Shown piece by piece: positions 23,850 through 32,926 of a stretch of DNA of 64,000 bases. Source of the DNA: Streptomyces rubrogriseus. Lineage in GTDB: Bacteria; Actinomycetota; Actinomycetes; Streptomycetales; Streptomycetaceae. A program made the translations under genes and the position numbers. The notes below the pieces were generated by a model. The model did no database searches and had not been told where the DNA came from. It saw nothing but the letters and a program-made list of their open reading frames with translations. How positions within the stretch are numbered: position 1 is the stretch's first letter; each line of letters starts with the position of its first letter. The stretch covers positions 4,030,001-4,094,000 of the forward strand of contig NZ_CP116256.1 in assembly GCF_027947575.1 (NCBI RefSeq), in the 5' to 3' direction.

Positions 23850-24809
23850 GTGTCCTCCGCACCCCAGAGCCGACCGTGGGACGTACACCGGCTGCCGTCC
23901 GCCGAGGGACGGAACTTCCTCGTCACCGGGGGGAACGCCGGGATCGGCTACTTCACCGCGGAGCAGCTCGCCGCCACCGGCGCCCTCGTCGTCGTCGGCA
24001 GCAGGAACCCCGCGAAGGCCGACGCCGCCCTTGCCTCGATCCGCTCGCGCGTCCCGGGCGCGCGGGTGCGGCACCTGCACCTGGACCTCGCCGACCTGTC
24101 CACCCTGAAATCCGCGGTGGACGGCCTGACGCTGGACGTCGGTCGTCTTGACGCGGTGGTCCACAACGCCGGGGTCGCGCTCGACGACCCGCCCCGTCGG
24201 GAGACCGAGGACGGCCACGAGCTGATGTTCGGCACCAACCACCTCGGCCACTACGCGCTGACGCGGTGGCTGGCCCCCCTTCTGTCCGCGGCGCCGGCGG
24301 GCCGCGTCGTGACGGTGGGAAGCTTCGCGGCGCGATCCGAGCGGCTGGACCTCGACGACCTCCAGTCCACCCGGGACTACCGGCCCAAGCGCACCTACGG
24401 CCGGTCGAAGCTCGCGCAGATGTGCTTCGGCTTCGAACTCGACCGCAGGCTGCGTGCCGTCGGCAGTACGGTGCTCAGTGTGGTGGCCCACCCCGGCGGC
24501 GCCCTGGACTCCCTCACCCCCTCCCGCCCGCCGGTCAGCACGTCGACCCCCGGCGAGCGACTGCGCGGTCTGCCCGCGGCGCTCATGGTGCAGGGCAAGG
24601 ACGCCGGGGCGTGGCCGGTCGTCCGTGCCGTCCTCGACTCCGACGTACAAGGAGGGCAGCTGTGGGGGCCGAGGGTCTTCGGCCTGCGTGGCCGACCGCG
24701 ACGTGAGCCGGTCCCGGCACACATGGCGGACCCGGCGGTCGCCGCTCACCTGTGGGCCGCCAGCGCGGAACTGACCGGGACCACCGATCCGCACCTCGGC
24801 TTCCGGTAG
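23850..24809 (+). CDS. Short-chain dehydrogenase/reductase
   Basis: This 319-residue protein starts at GTG 23850, with AAGGAG 9 nt upstream. It shows the SDR cofactor motif TGGNAGIG, the NAG segment (VVHNAGVA), NHLGHYAL and the catalytic YGRSK. It resembles retinol-dehydrogenase or WW-domain-oxidoreductase-like SDRs common in actinobacteria. The substrate is unknown. It is probably monocistronic. Confidence 0.88.
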   Translation: MSSAPQSRPWDVHRLPSAEGRNFLVTGGNAGIGYFTAEQLAATGALVVVGSRNPAKADAALASIRSRVPGARVRHLHLDLADLSTLKSAVDGLTLDVGRLDAVVHNAGVALDDPPRRETEDGHELMFGTNHLGHYALTRWLAPLLSAAPAGRVVTVGSFAARSERLDLDDLQSTRDYRPKRTYGRSKLAQMCFGFELDRRLRAVGSTVLSVVAHPGGALDSLTPSRPPVSTSTPGERLRGLPAALMVQGKDAGAWPVVRAVLDSDVQGGQLWGPRVFGLRGRPRREPVPAHMADPAVAAHLWAASAELTGTTDPHLGFR

Positions 24810-24982
24810 GCGGACCGCTTCCCCGAAGCATCCGGCACCTGGGACCGTGCCGTGCGGACAGCAGCAGGATGCAGGCGCTGCTGTGCAACGGTCCCGGAGT
24901 GTCCGCCATCGGGTTCTCTCCCAGCGCCCGTACCGGTCGGTCACTGGAACGACCGCTCGGAGATCAAGGACAATCGGCAACC

Positions 24983-26308
24983 ATGTCTGAAAGAGCGACG
25001 GAATCCGTCCTGCGGTCCCCGGGCATACCCCACCTCCTCACGGTGGGGGCCTTCTGCTTCGCGGGACTGGCCCTGCTGCTCCCCGTCTCACCGGCGTGGG
25101 CCGTCGCCGGAGGCGCCGACGAGTTCGGTGCCGGACTCGTCACGGCCGTCCTGATGGCCGCCACCGTCCTGGCCCAGCTGTGTGTCAGAACGGCGCTGCG
25201 CACCATCGGCTGGCCCCGCACGCTGGCCCTCGGTGCTCTCCTGCTCGGCCTGCCCGCCCTCCTGCAGAGCCTCAGCGACCACCTGGTGCCCATCCTGGTG
25301 ACGACCGCCCTGCGCGGAGCGGGCTTCGGCATCGTCACCGTCTGCGGAGCCACCGCCGCGGCCGCCCTGGCCCCCCGCGGTCGCCAAGGGGCGGCCATCG
25401 GCCTGTACGGCCTCGCCGTGGCGCTGCCCCAGGTCGTCCTCACCCCGGCGGCACCCTGGCTGATGGGCACCTTCGCCCTCCCCGCGATCGTCGCCTGCGG
25501 TGTTCTCCCCGTCCTCGCGCTGCCCTGGACCCGGGCCCTCGGCCGCGCGGTCGAGGCCCGCACGGACGGCCCGCCCACCCAGGACGGCCGTGCCGGGCAC
25601 CCCGCCCCCGCCGCCACGGTGCTCCGGCGCATCCTGCTCCCGCTCACCGTCCTGCTCCTGGTCACGGCGGCAGGCGGTGCCGTGCTCACCTTCGCCCCGC
25701 AGTTCACGAGCACCCCCGCGCTCGCCGCCACGGGTCTGCTCGCCCTCACCGCCACGGCCGCCTTGGCCCGCTGGGGCTGCGGAGAACTGGCCGACAGGAT
25801 CGCCCTGCGCCCGATCACCGCCCTCCTCGCCTCGACCGCGTGCGCGGGACTGGCCCTGATCGCCCTGGCCGTCGGCTCGGACGGCGAGACCGTGCTCCCC
25901 CTGCTCGCCGGACTGCTCCTGCTGGGAACCGCGTACGGCGGACTCCAGAGCCTCACGCTGGTGCAGGCCTTCGACCTGGCCGGCACGGAGGACCGGCACG
26001 TGACCTCCGTCGCCTGGAACATCGGCTACGACGCCGGTACCGGGCTCGGATCCCTCGCGCTGGGCCTGGCGGCGCAGGCGGCCACCTTCTCCACCGGTTT
26101 CGCCGTCATGTCCGCGGTGATGGCAGCGGTGGTCCTGGCGGTGATCCTCACCCCTGGCCGACCGGGCGGGCGTACCACGGGAGACCGGCCGCGCACGCGA
26201 CAGGACCCGTCGCTCACCCGCCCGGCCCCGGAAGCGGCCGTAGCGACCTGCCCCTCCGCCGAGGTGGGGAGAACCCTGCGGGCCGGCGAGCAGCCGGGCC
26301 GACCATGA
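24983..26308 (+). CDS. MFS transporter
   Basis: This 441-residue protein has about 12 hydrophobic helices and a short hydrophilic mid-loop (ARTDGPPTQDGRAGHP). It shows MFS-type loops (RGAGFGIVTVCGA, LADRIALRPI). It is probably a drug or metabolite exporter of the YfcJ/NNP-like group. AAGGA lies 14 nt before ATG 24983, a weak spacing. It is followed after 7 nt by the PucR regulator on the same strand, so the two are probably cotranscribed. Confidence 0.83.
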   Translation: MSERATESVLRSPGIPHLLTVGAFCFAGLALLLPVSPAWAVAGGADEFGAGLVTAVLMAATVLAQLCVRTALRTIGWPRTLALGALLLGLPALLQSLSDHLVPILVTTALRGAGFGIVTVCGATAAAALAPRGRQGAAIGLYGLAVALPQVVLTPAAPWLMGTFALPAIVACGVLPVLALPWTRALGRAVEARTDGPPTQDGRAGHPAPAATVLRRILLPLTVLLLVTAAGGAVLTFAPQFTSTPALAATGLLALTATAALARWGCGELADRIALRPITALLASTACAGLALIALAVGSDGETVLPLLAGLLLLGTAYGGLQSLTLVQAFDLAGTEDRHVTSVAWNIGYDAGTGLGSLALGLAAQAATFSTGFAVMSAVMAAVVLAVILTPGRPGGRTTGDRPRTRQDPSLTRPAPEAAVATCPSAEVGRTLRAGEQPGRP

Positions 26309-26315
26309 TGGAGGC

Positions 26316-27983
26316 ATGGCAGCAAGGGAACCGGACCGGCGCGACGACAGGCCGTCGCTCGAGCAGATCCTCCGGCTGATCGCCCCCGGCATGCTGGATG
26401 TCGTCGTGGCGCCGCGCGGATCCGGTGTGCCGGTGGCCGACGTGGTGCTGTACGACCCGGGTGAGGAGCGGGACGACGGCACCTGGGCGGCGTCCGGACT
26501 GATCCTGCTCGCGGTCGGGGTGGATGCCGCCTCGCCGGAGGCGATCGATGTGCTGCGTGGCGCGGAGCGGGCCGGGGCCGCGGCCGTGGTGCTGAGGCGG
26601 GGAGCCCGCGGGCCCCGGGCGGCGCTGCTGGAGGCGGCCGCCTCTGGGCGCACCGCGCTGCTCACCCGGCGGCCGGGGCAGGGGTGGACGGAGGTGCTCG
26701 GGCAGCTGCGCACCGCTGTGGCCCACAGCGCCCCGACCGGAGGGACCGGGGTGGAGGGGCTGCGGCTCGGCGACCTCCCGGAACTCGCCAACACGGTGGC
26801 GGCCCTGGTCGGGGGCGCGATCACGATCGAGGACCCGCAGTCGCGGGTGCTCGCCTACTCGCGGATGGACCACGAGCCCGACCCGATGCGCAGGCTGACG
26901 ATCCTCGGGCAGGAGGTGCCGCGCTGGCGGGTGGACGAACTGCGTGAGAGCGGCTTCTTCCAGGCCCTGTGGAACACCGACGGCGTCGTACGCCTGCCCG
27001 CCGACGACCGGTACGCGGAACGGCTGGCCGTCGCGGTGCGGCACGGGTCGGAGATCCTCGGGTCCCTCTGGGCCGCCGCCGACGGCCGGCCGCTGGCCGA
27101 GGACGCGGCGGCGGCGCTGCACACGGCGGCGCGGGCCGCCGTGCCGCACCTCGCCCACCACCAGACGTGGGGCCGGGCCGCGGCCCGGGCACGGGAGGGC
27201 GCGGTGCACGCACTTCTCGACGGCAGCGGCCCGGCGGCCCGCGTCGCGCACGACGCCGGGGTCGCGCCGGACCGGCCGTACACGGTGCTGGTCGCGGAGG
27301 CGTACGACAGCCGGGACCTGACGGCCGTGCCCGCCCCGGCCACGGGGGGCGCCGCCGGGCAGCGGATGCTGGACGTGCTCGCGCTGCAGGCCGAGGCCTA
27401 CCGGCCGGGCTGCGTGACCGCGCGGTCGGGGCGGCGGCTGTACGTCCTGCTTCCGGCGGAGGACGGCGAGACGGACCCGGCACGTGCCCTGGCGGCGACG
27501 GCGCGGTCGGTGCCGCGCGGTGTGCTGTTCGCCGGCGTCGGTCCGGTCGCGTCGGACCTGTCGGGGCTGCCCGCGTCGCGCGAGGCCGCGGAGCTGGTGG
27601 TGCGGGTGCTGCGCGAGCGGGCCGCACGGCGGCCGGCCGCGGACGTGGTCTCCGCGGTGGCCGCGTTCGGCGAAGTCGTTCCCGAGGTGTCCGCGCTGCG
27701 CGTGCTCGACCTGATCGCACCGTTGTGGGAGAGCCTGTCGGGCCCCGTGCACGCGATGGTCGAGCACGACCGCGCGCACGGCTCGGAGTACGGGGCGTCC
27801 GTCGGCGCCTACATCGACGCCTTCGGCGACACGGGCACGGCCGCTCAACGTCTCAACGTGCATCCGAACACCCTGCGGTACCGGCTGCGGCGGGCTCGGG
27901 AGCTGTTCGGCGTCGACCTGGCCGACCCCACCCTGCGACTCCTGGCGGACCTCGGACTGCGGCTGGCGCGGCACACGGAGTGA
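26316..27983 (+). CDS. PucR family transcriptional regulator
   Basis: This is a 555-residue protein. An N-terminal PucR-type sensory region (about 10-140) is followed by a middle GGDEF-like/CdaR region. The C-terminal PucR HTH (HTH_30) carries GDTGTAAQRLNVHPNTLRYRLRRARELFGV as two adjoining motifs (GDTGTAAQRLNVHPNT and LRYRLRRARELFG). PucR proteins control purine, amino-acid or polyamine catabolism. Its likely targets are the MFS gene before it and the PLP decarboxylase after it. GGAGG sits only 2 nt before ATG 26316. Confidence 0.88.
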   Translation: MAAREPDRRDDRPSLEQILRLIAPGMLDVVVAPRGSGVPVADVVLYDPGEERDDGTWAASGLILLAVGVDAASPEAIDVLRGAERAGAAAVVLRRGARGPRAALLEAAASGRTALLTRRPGQGWTEVLGQLRTAVAHSAPTGGTGVEGLRLGDLPELANTVAALVGGAITIEDPQSRVLAYSRMDHEPDPMRRLTILGQEVPRWRVDELRESGFFQALWNTDGVVRLPADDRYAERLAVAVRHGSEILGSLWAAADGRPLAEDAAAALHTAARAAVPHLAHHQTWGRAAARAREGAVHALLDGSGPAARVAHDAGVAPDRPYTVLVAEAYDSRDLTAVPAPATGGAAGQRMLDVLALQAEAYRPGCVTARSGRRLYVLLPAEDGETDPARALAATARSVPRGVLFAGVGPVASDLSGLPASREAAELVVRVLRERAARRPAADVVSAVAAFGEVVPEVSALRVLDLIAPLWESLSGPVHAMVEHDRAHGSEYGASVGAYIDAFGDTGTAAQRLNVHPNTLRYRLRRARELFGVDLADPTLRLLADLGLRLARHTE

Positions 27984-28001
27984 GGCTTGGTTCTTTGGAG
28001 C

Positions 28002-28062
28002 CGGGGCGGTTACCCGATCACCTTGATCGTTCAGCTGTCCTGCCGCACAGGCAACCGCCCCG
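28002..28062. promoter_or_regulatory. Nested inverted repeats before the PLP decarboxylase gene
   Basis: The outer arms are CGGGGCGGTT (28002-28011) and AACCGCCCCG (28053-28062). The inner perfect repeat is CGATCA-cct-TGATCG (28015-28029). They lie between the PucR stop (27983) and the start at 28180, and could be a terminator, operator or both. Confidence 0.45.
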
Positions 28063-28179
28063 ACCGTGGTCGCGTGGCACGGAGACGCGCCGGGCTCGGC
28101 GGAGCGAAGCTGTACGAGGCAGAACGGCCGGCCGCTCCCACGAGCGCCGTGCACGACGACACCTCTGGAGTGTGGTGCA

Positions 28180-29538
28180 GTGACTTCCGGTTCCCTCCAC
28201 CAACGCGGCAGCGCCCGTGAGGCCGCGCTCGCACGGGCGGTCGAGGACGGCCTGCTGGGCCCGCGAACGCCCCTGGTCGGTCTCCTCGACGTCGACGGCG
28301 TGCTCGCCGCCGTCGACGCGCTGAACGAGGCGTTCGAGGGACCCGCCCCGGTGCAGCACACGTTCGCGGCGAAGGCGTGCGGGCTGGTGCCGGTGCTGCG
28401 GCTGCTCGCGGCGGCGGGCATGGGCTGCGAAGTGGCCTCGCCCGGCGAGCTGGAGCAGGCGCTGGCGGCCGGATTCACCTACGACCGGCTGGTGTTCGAC
28501 AGCCCCGCCAAGACCGTCGAGGAGCTGGAGTTCGCCCTGGCCCACGGCATCGCGATCAACCTGGACAACTTCCAGGAGATGGCCCGCGTCGACGGCCTGC
28601 TGGCCGGCCGGGAGGCCTCCGGACCCATCGGACTGCGGGTGAACCCGCAGGTCGGTGCGGGAGCCATCGGCGCGATGAGTACCGCCACCGCGACCTCCAA
28701 GTTCGGCGTCGCGCTGCGCGACGAGGGCGCCGTCGACGCGGTGATCGAGGCCTTCGCGCGCCGGCCCTGGCTCAACCGGCTGCACGCCCACGTCGGCTCC
28801 CAGGGCTGCCCGCTGCCGCTCATCGCCCAAGGGGTGCGGGCGGCGTACGAACTGGCCGAGCGCATCAACAAGGAGCTGGGACGCGCCCAGATCACCGGGC
28901 TCGACATCGGCGGCGGCCTGCCCGTCAACTTCGACGGCGAGGACGACCGTCCGACGTACGCCGACCACGTCGCCGAGCTACGCTCCGCCGCACCCGGGCT
29001 GTTCGACGGCCGCTACGCTCTGATCACCGAGTTCGGCCGTTCCCTGCTCGCCAAGAGCGGCACCATCGCCTCGGTCGTCGAGTACACCAAGTCGGCCGGC
29101 GGCCGCCGGATCGCTGTCACGCACGCCGGTGCGCAGGTGGCCACCCGCACGGTCTTCATGCCGGACGCCTGGCCGCTGCGCGTCGGGGTGTTCGACGCCG
29201 CGGGCCGGCCCAAGCAGGGCCCGGCCGAGGTCGTCGACATCGCGGGCCCGTGCTGTTTCGCCGGTGACCTGACCGCGACGGGGCGCGAGCTGCCGGCCGT
29301 CGAACCGGGCGACGTGGTGGCCCTGTACGACACCGGGGCGTACTACTTCTCCTCGCACTTCTCCTACAATTCCCTGCCGCGTCCCGCTGTCTACGGGTAC
29401 CGGACGGATTCCCGCGGGCAGATCGCCTTCGCGCTCGTGCGCGAGGCCCAGAGTGTGCGCTCCGTCGTCGAGGAGAGCGGACTCGCCCAGGCGGACGCCC
29501 TGGTGGCACTGGGCACGGGCCGGGCCGCGGAGCGGTAG
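28180..29538 (+). CDS. PLP-dependent decarboxylase (fold type III, diaminopimelate-decarboxylase-like)
   Basis: This is a 452-residue protein from GTG 28180, with GGAG 9 nt upstream. An alanine-racemase-type barrel has the PLP lysine in TFAAKACG. HVGSQG, DIGGGLPV and the glycine-rich site are present, as is the GPCCFAGD segment corresponding to the C-x-x-x-D active-site loop of group IV decarboxylases. It departs from true LysA, and the PucR/MFS context points to amino-acid or amine catabolism rather than lysine synthesis. The exact substrate is open. Confidence 0.83.
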   Translation: MTSGSLHQRGSAREAALARAVEDGLLGPRTPLVGLLDVDGVLAAVDALNEAFEGPAPVQHTFAAKACGLVPVLRLLAAAGMGCEVASPGELEQALAAGFTYDRLVFDSPAKTVEELEFALAHGIAINLDNFQEMARVDGLLAGREASGPIGLRVNPQVGAGAIGAMSTATATSKFGVALRDEGAVDAVIEAFARRPWLNRLHAHVGSQGCPLPLIAQGVRAAYELAERINKELGRAQITGLDIGGGLPVNFDGEDDRPTYADHVAELRSAAPGLFDGRYALITEFGRSLLAKSGTIASVVEYTKSAGGRRIAVTHAGAQVATRTVFMPDAWPLRVGVFDAAGRPKQGPAEVVDIAGPCCFAGDLTATGRELPAVEPGDVVALYDTGAYYFSSHFSYNSLPRPAVYGYRTDSRGQIAFALVREAQSVRSVVEESGLAQADALVALGTGRAAER

Positions 29539-29572
29539 TCCACCGGCGGGGGTCCGGACATCGGGCATCGGC

Positions 29573-31519
29573 TCAGGGAGTGACCACCGGGAAGCGGCGG
29601 TCCGGAGTGTCCAGGACCGACAGGAGCCGCACCAGCTGCGTGCCGTCGCCCGTCATGGTGACGCCGTCGGTGCCCCTGCCGGCGAGCACCGCGAGGAGCT
29701 GCGCCCTGGTCATCGTCATGGTCAGCCCCGCGTCGGGGTCGGGGCTCGCGTCGCTGGTCCAGGTGAGGACGCCGTTGGCGAGCCGAAGGTGCCAGTAGGT
29801 GTCGCCGATGTGCCAGTCGACGGCCAGCCGCAGCGACCACGCCTCGGGCCCGTTGACGCGTACGGCCAGGCCGTCGATGAGCTGTCCGACCGTCAGTGCC
29901 CGGTGCAGATCCGGTCCCGAGGTGGGCTTGGGAGCCGGCTCGGCTCCGTGCACGAGCTCCCGGGCGCCGGTGAGGAAGAAGTTGCGCCACACCGCGTTCT
30001 CCGCGGCCCGGCCCAGGCGGATGTAGAGCGTGGCGAGCTGCTGCTTCGCCCTGGTGTCGGACGGGTCGTTGAAGACGGCGTGGTTGAGGAGCGTCACGGC
30101 GAAGCGCAGGTCGCCGCGCTCGCTGTAGTGCCGCGCGCGGGCACGTACGGCGGCCTGTCCGCCGAGCGACTCGACCCACCGCCGTGCCTCCTCGGCCGGC
30201 GGGTGTTCCCACAGGTGCGCGGGGTTGGCGTCGAACCAGCCCATGTAACGCTGGTAGACGGCCTTGACGTTGTGGCTGAGGGAGCCGTAGTAGCCGCGGT
30301 TGGCCCACACCTGCTCCAGCTGCGGCGGAAGGCGCAGGCTTTCCGCGATCTCGGTGCCGTTGAGGCCCATGTTGATCAGGCGGACGGTCTGGTCGTGCAG
30401 ATAGCCGTAGAGGTCCCGCTGCCGGGTGAGCAGGGCGACGATGTCGTCGTTGCCCCAGGTGGGCCAGTGGTGGGAGGCGAACGCCACGTCGGCCGTGCCC
30501 GTGCAGAGGCCGATCGACTCCGTCAGGTATCCCGCCCAGGCGTGCGCGTCGCGGACCTGTGCGCCGCGCAGCGTCAGGATGTTGTGCATCGTGTGGGTGG
30601 CGTTCTCGGCCATGCACACGGCTCGCAGGTCGGGAAGGAGGAAGTTCATCTCCTCCTGGCACTCCGTACCGGGAGTCAGCTGGAAACGGAACCTCACCCC
30701 GTCGAGGGTGACCTCCTGCCCGGTGACCTCGATGTACCGGGTGGGCGGGATCAGGCCGATGGTGCCGGTGGAGACCGCCAGCCCGAGTCCGCAGCCGACC
30801 TGGCCGGCGGCGTCGGTGGGCAGGTTGGTGCCGTACATGTAGCCCGCGCGGCGGGACATGGCGGGACCGGCGTAGACGTTCTCGCTCACCGCGTGCTCCA
30901 TGAAGCCCTTCGGCGCGAGTACGGGAACGCCCTCGGTGTCGTCGGGCAGGACGCCCCGGCAGCCGCCGAAGTGGTCGACGTGTGGATGGGTGTAGATCAT
31001 GGCCTCGACCGGGCGGTCCCCGCGGTGCGCACGGTAGAGCCGGAGCGCCGCGGCCGCGGTCTCCGCGGAGGTCAGCGGGTCTATGACGATGATGCCGGTG
31101 TCGCCCTCGACGACGGTCATGTTGGCCAGGTCCAGGCCACGGACCTGGTAGATCCGGTGCGTGACCTCGTAGAGCCCCTGGCGGGACAGGAGCCTGGCCT
31201 GGCGCCAGAGGCTCGGATCGACCGTCGTGGGTGAGGTCTCGGCGGCGTCCGTGAGGAAGCGGTAGGCGTCGGTGTCCCAGGCGGTGCCGCCGGAGGGCGT
31301 GGTGATGGGTCCACCGGTGTACGCGGCGACGAAGCCACGGTCGGCGTCGGCGAAGTCGGTTCGGTCGTCGTAGCGGAGATCGCCGGTGTGGGTGGGAGTC
31401 GGTGTCCCGGAGGGACCTGGGCCGGGCGACGCCTCGGCCGTTTGCGCGTTCAGGGGCACGGTCGCCGCGGCGGCGCCCGCGGCAGCGGCGACGAAGCCGC
31501 GCCGGTTCATCGGATTCAT
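29573..31519 (-). CDS. Alkyl/aryl-sulfatase, metallo-beta-lactamase type (SdsA1-like), Tat-exported
   Basis: This 648-residue protein has a Tat signal (MNRRGFVAAAAG). The metallo-beta-lactamase motif THPHVDHFGG and later ligands (ECQEEMNF, ENATHTMHN, SHHWPTWGND) match zinc-dependent alkyl-sulfatases. The middle helical dimerisation region and the C-terminal SCP2-like domain (about 520-648) are also present. It would hydrolyse alkyl sulfates to alcohol and sulfate outside the cytoplasm. ATG 31519 overlaps the MFS stop (ATGA). It is the last gene of the acyl-CoA/MFS operon. Confidence 0.9.
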   Translation of the reverse strand: MNPMNRRGFVAAAAGAAAATVPLNAQTAEASPGPGPSGTPTPTHTGDLRYDDRTDFADADRGFVAAYTGGPITTPSGGTAWDTDAYRFLTDAAETSPTTVDPSLWRQARLLSRQGLYEVTHRIYQVRGLDLANMTVVEGDTGIIVIDPLTSAETAAAALRLYRAHRGDRPVEAMIYTHPHVDHFGGCRGVLPDDTEGVPVLAPKGFMEHAVSENVYAGPAMSRRAGYMYGTNLPTDAAGQVGCGLGLAVSTGTIGLIPPTRYIEVTGQEVTLDGVRFRFQLTPGTECQEEMNFLLPDLRAVCMAENATHTMHNILTLRGAQVRDAHAWAGYLTESIGLCTGTADVAFASHHWPTWGNDDIVALLTRQRDLYGYLHDQTVRLINMGLNGTEIAESLRLPPQLEQVWANRGYYGSLSHNVKAVYQRYMGWFDANPAHLWEHPPAEEARRWVESLGGQAAVRARARHYSERGDLRFAVTLLNHAVFNDPSDTRAKQQLATLYIRLGRAAENAVWRNFFLTGARELVHGAEPAPKPTSGPDLHRALTVGQLIDGLAVRVNGPEAWSLRLAVDWHIGDTYWHLRLANGVLTWTSDASPDPDAGLTMTMTRAQLLAVLAGRGTDGVTMTGDGTQLVRLLSVLDTPDRRFPVVTP

Positions 31520-32865
31520 GCGTGTACACCCTTCTCGGGGTCGGTCGCGGGGTGGAGCAGGCCGAGGCGTCGCGCGTCGTGTTCCGGCCGGATGGCGATG
31601 ACGGCCGCGGCGCCGGCGAGGAGCATCACCGCGGCCGCGATGAGGAACCCGGTCGTGTAGCCGGAGGACGCCGTGTCCGCCGTGTCGATGAGGCGACCGG
31701 TGACGAAGGGGGCGATCAGTCCGGGGAGGGTGCCCGTCGCGGCGACGATGCCGAAGACAGCGCCGCGCCGGGCCCCCGGGACGACCTCGGCGGCGGTCAC
31801 GTAGTGCAGGGGGATCGCGACGGCGACCGTGCCGAAGGCCACTGCGACCAGGAGCAGGCGGACGACGGCGCCGTCGGTGAAGGGGAAGGCGGCCATGGCA
31901 CAGCCGGCGACACATACCGACGTTCCCTGTACGGCACCGCTGGACCAACGGCTGGACACCCCGCGCGCCTTGAGGGCGTCCACGAGCGGCGTGACGGTCA
32001 GCAGCAGTACGAGGCTGAGGGCGGAGATGGCGCTGATGGTGGTCGCCACCGCGTGGGGACTCATGTCGAGCTGGGTCCTGAGGTAGGCGGGCAGCCAGGC
32101 ATGGGCCAGAGCGAGCGCCCAGGCGGCTCCGAAGGCGCTGGCGATGCTGCCGAGCACGGTTCCGGTGAGCAGCAGTCTGCGGTAGGGCAGGTGTCTCACG
32201 GGCCGTGGGACGTCGGCCCGAGGCGGGCGTGTCTCGTCGAACGGCCCGTCATGACCCGTCCGCCGCCACACCAGCGCCCACAGCAGGCTGACCACCGCCA
32301 GGACGGCGTACGCCGATCGCCATCCGAAATCCGTGATCAGCCAGGTGAGTACCGGCGCGGAGACCAGGGTGCCGATCGCGGCGCCACCGATCTGCAGGGC
32401 CGAGGGCAGCCCGCGCCGCTCGGGCGGGAACCACTTGTACAGCGCGTGCATGGACATCGAGGCCGCCGGGCCTTCCGCGACCCCCAGCAGGACGCGGCCC
32501 GCGATCAGCGTCGGGACCGCCGCCACGGCCAGCACGGGCAGCTGGGCGACCGCCCACAGCAGCGCCATGACGAACAGCATGGTCCGGCTGGAGACGCGCG
32601 AGGAGAAGAATCCGACGACGAGTCCGGAGAGACTGAAGAACAGGTAGAAGGAGCTCGAGATCAGCCCGTAGGTGCTGTTGCTGATGTTCAGCTCGTCCAT
32701 GATCGGGACGGCGGCGAGGCCGAGTACCGACTTGTCGGCGAAGTTGATGACCATGAAGGTGACGATCATGGCCGTCACCAGCCAGGCGCGGCGGCGGTCG
32801 TACGGACGGCCGGCGGGCCGCCGGGCGGAGCGGTCGGCGGGGGGCGCGGAGGATCGGGCTGCCAT
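31516..32865 (-). CDS. MFS transporter, anion:cation symporter type
   Basis: This is a 449-residue, 12-helix protein. It resembles the ACS group of organic-anion permeases (VINFADKSVLGLAAVPI, LYKWFPPERRGLPSAL, GVAEGPAAS). It probably imports an organic acid or sulfated compound for the pathway encoded in the operon. ATG 32865 follows AGGAG by 6 nt. It is translationally coupled to the sulfatase. Confidence 0.87.
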   Translation of the reverse strand: MAARSSAPPADRSARRPAGRPYDRRRAWLVTAMIVTFMVINFADKSVLGLAAVPIMDELNISNSTYGLISSSFYLFFSLSGLVVGFFSSRVSSRTMLFVMALLWAVAQLPVLAVAAVPTLIAGRVLLGVAEGPAASMSMHALYKWFPPERRGLPSALQIGGAAIGTLVSAPVLTWLITDFGWRSAYAVLAVVSLLWALVWRRTGHDGPFDETRPPRADVPRPVRHLPYRRLLLTGTVLGSIASAFGAAWALALAHAWLPAYLRTQLDMSPHAVATTISAISALSLVLLLTVTPLVDALKARGVSSRWSSGAVQGTSVCVAGCAMAAFPFTDGAVVRLLLVAVAFGTVAVAIPLHYVTAAEVVPGARRGAVFGIVAATGTLPGLIAPFVTGRLIDTADTASSGYTTGFLIAAAVMLLAGAAAVIAIRPEHDARRLGLLHPATDPEKGVHA

Positions 32866-32926
32866 GGGTGACTCCTGCGGATGCGGGGCGGCCACCGGCG
32901 GGCGCGGACCGCCGGTGGCGCCGGGG

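Noticed and set aside
24752..24982. Upstream extension of the MFS gene to 24752
   Set aside because: It overlaps the SDR 3' end and gives a long non-hydrophobic leader; ATG 24983 begins just before the first helix.
28015..28029. CGATCA-cct-TGATCG as a confirmed PucR operator
   Set aside because: It is a good palindrome, but it sits inside longer inverted arms that could be a terminator; no second copy near the MFS/PucR promoter was found.
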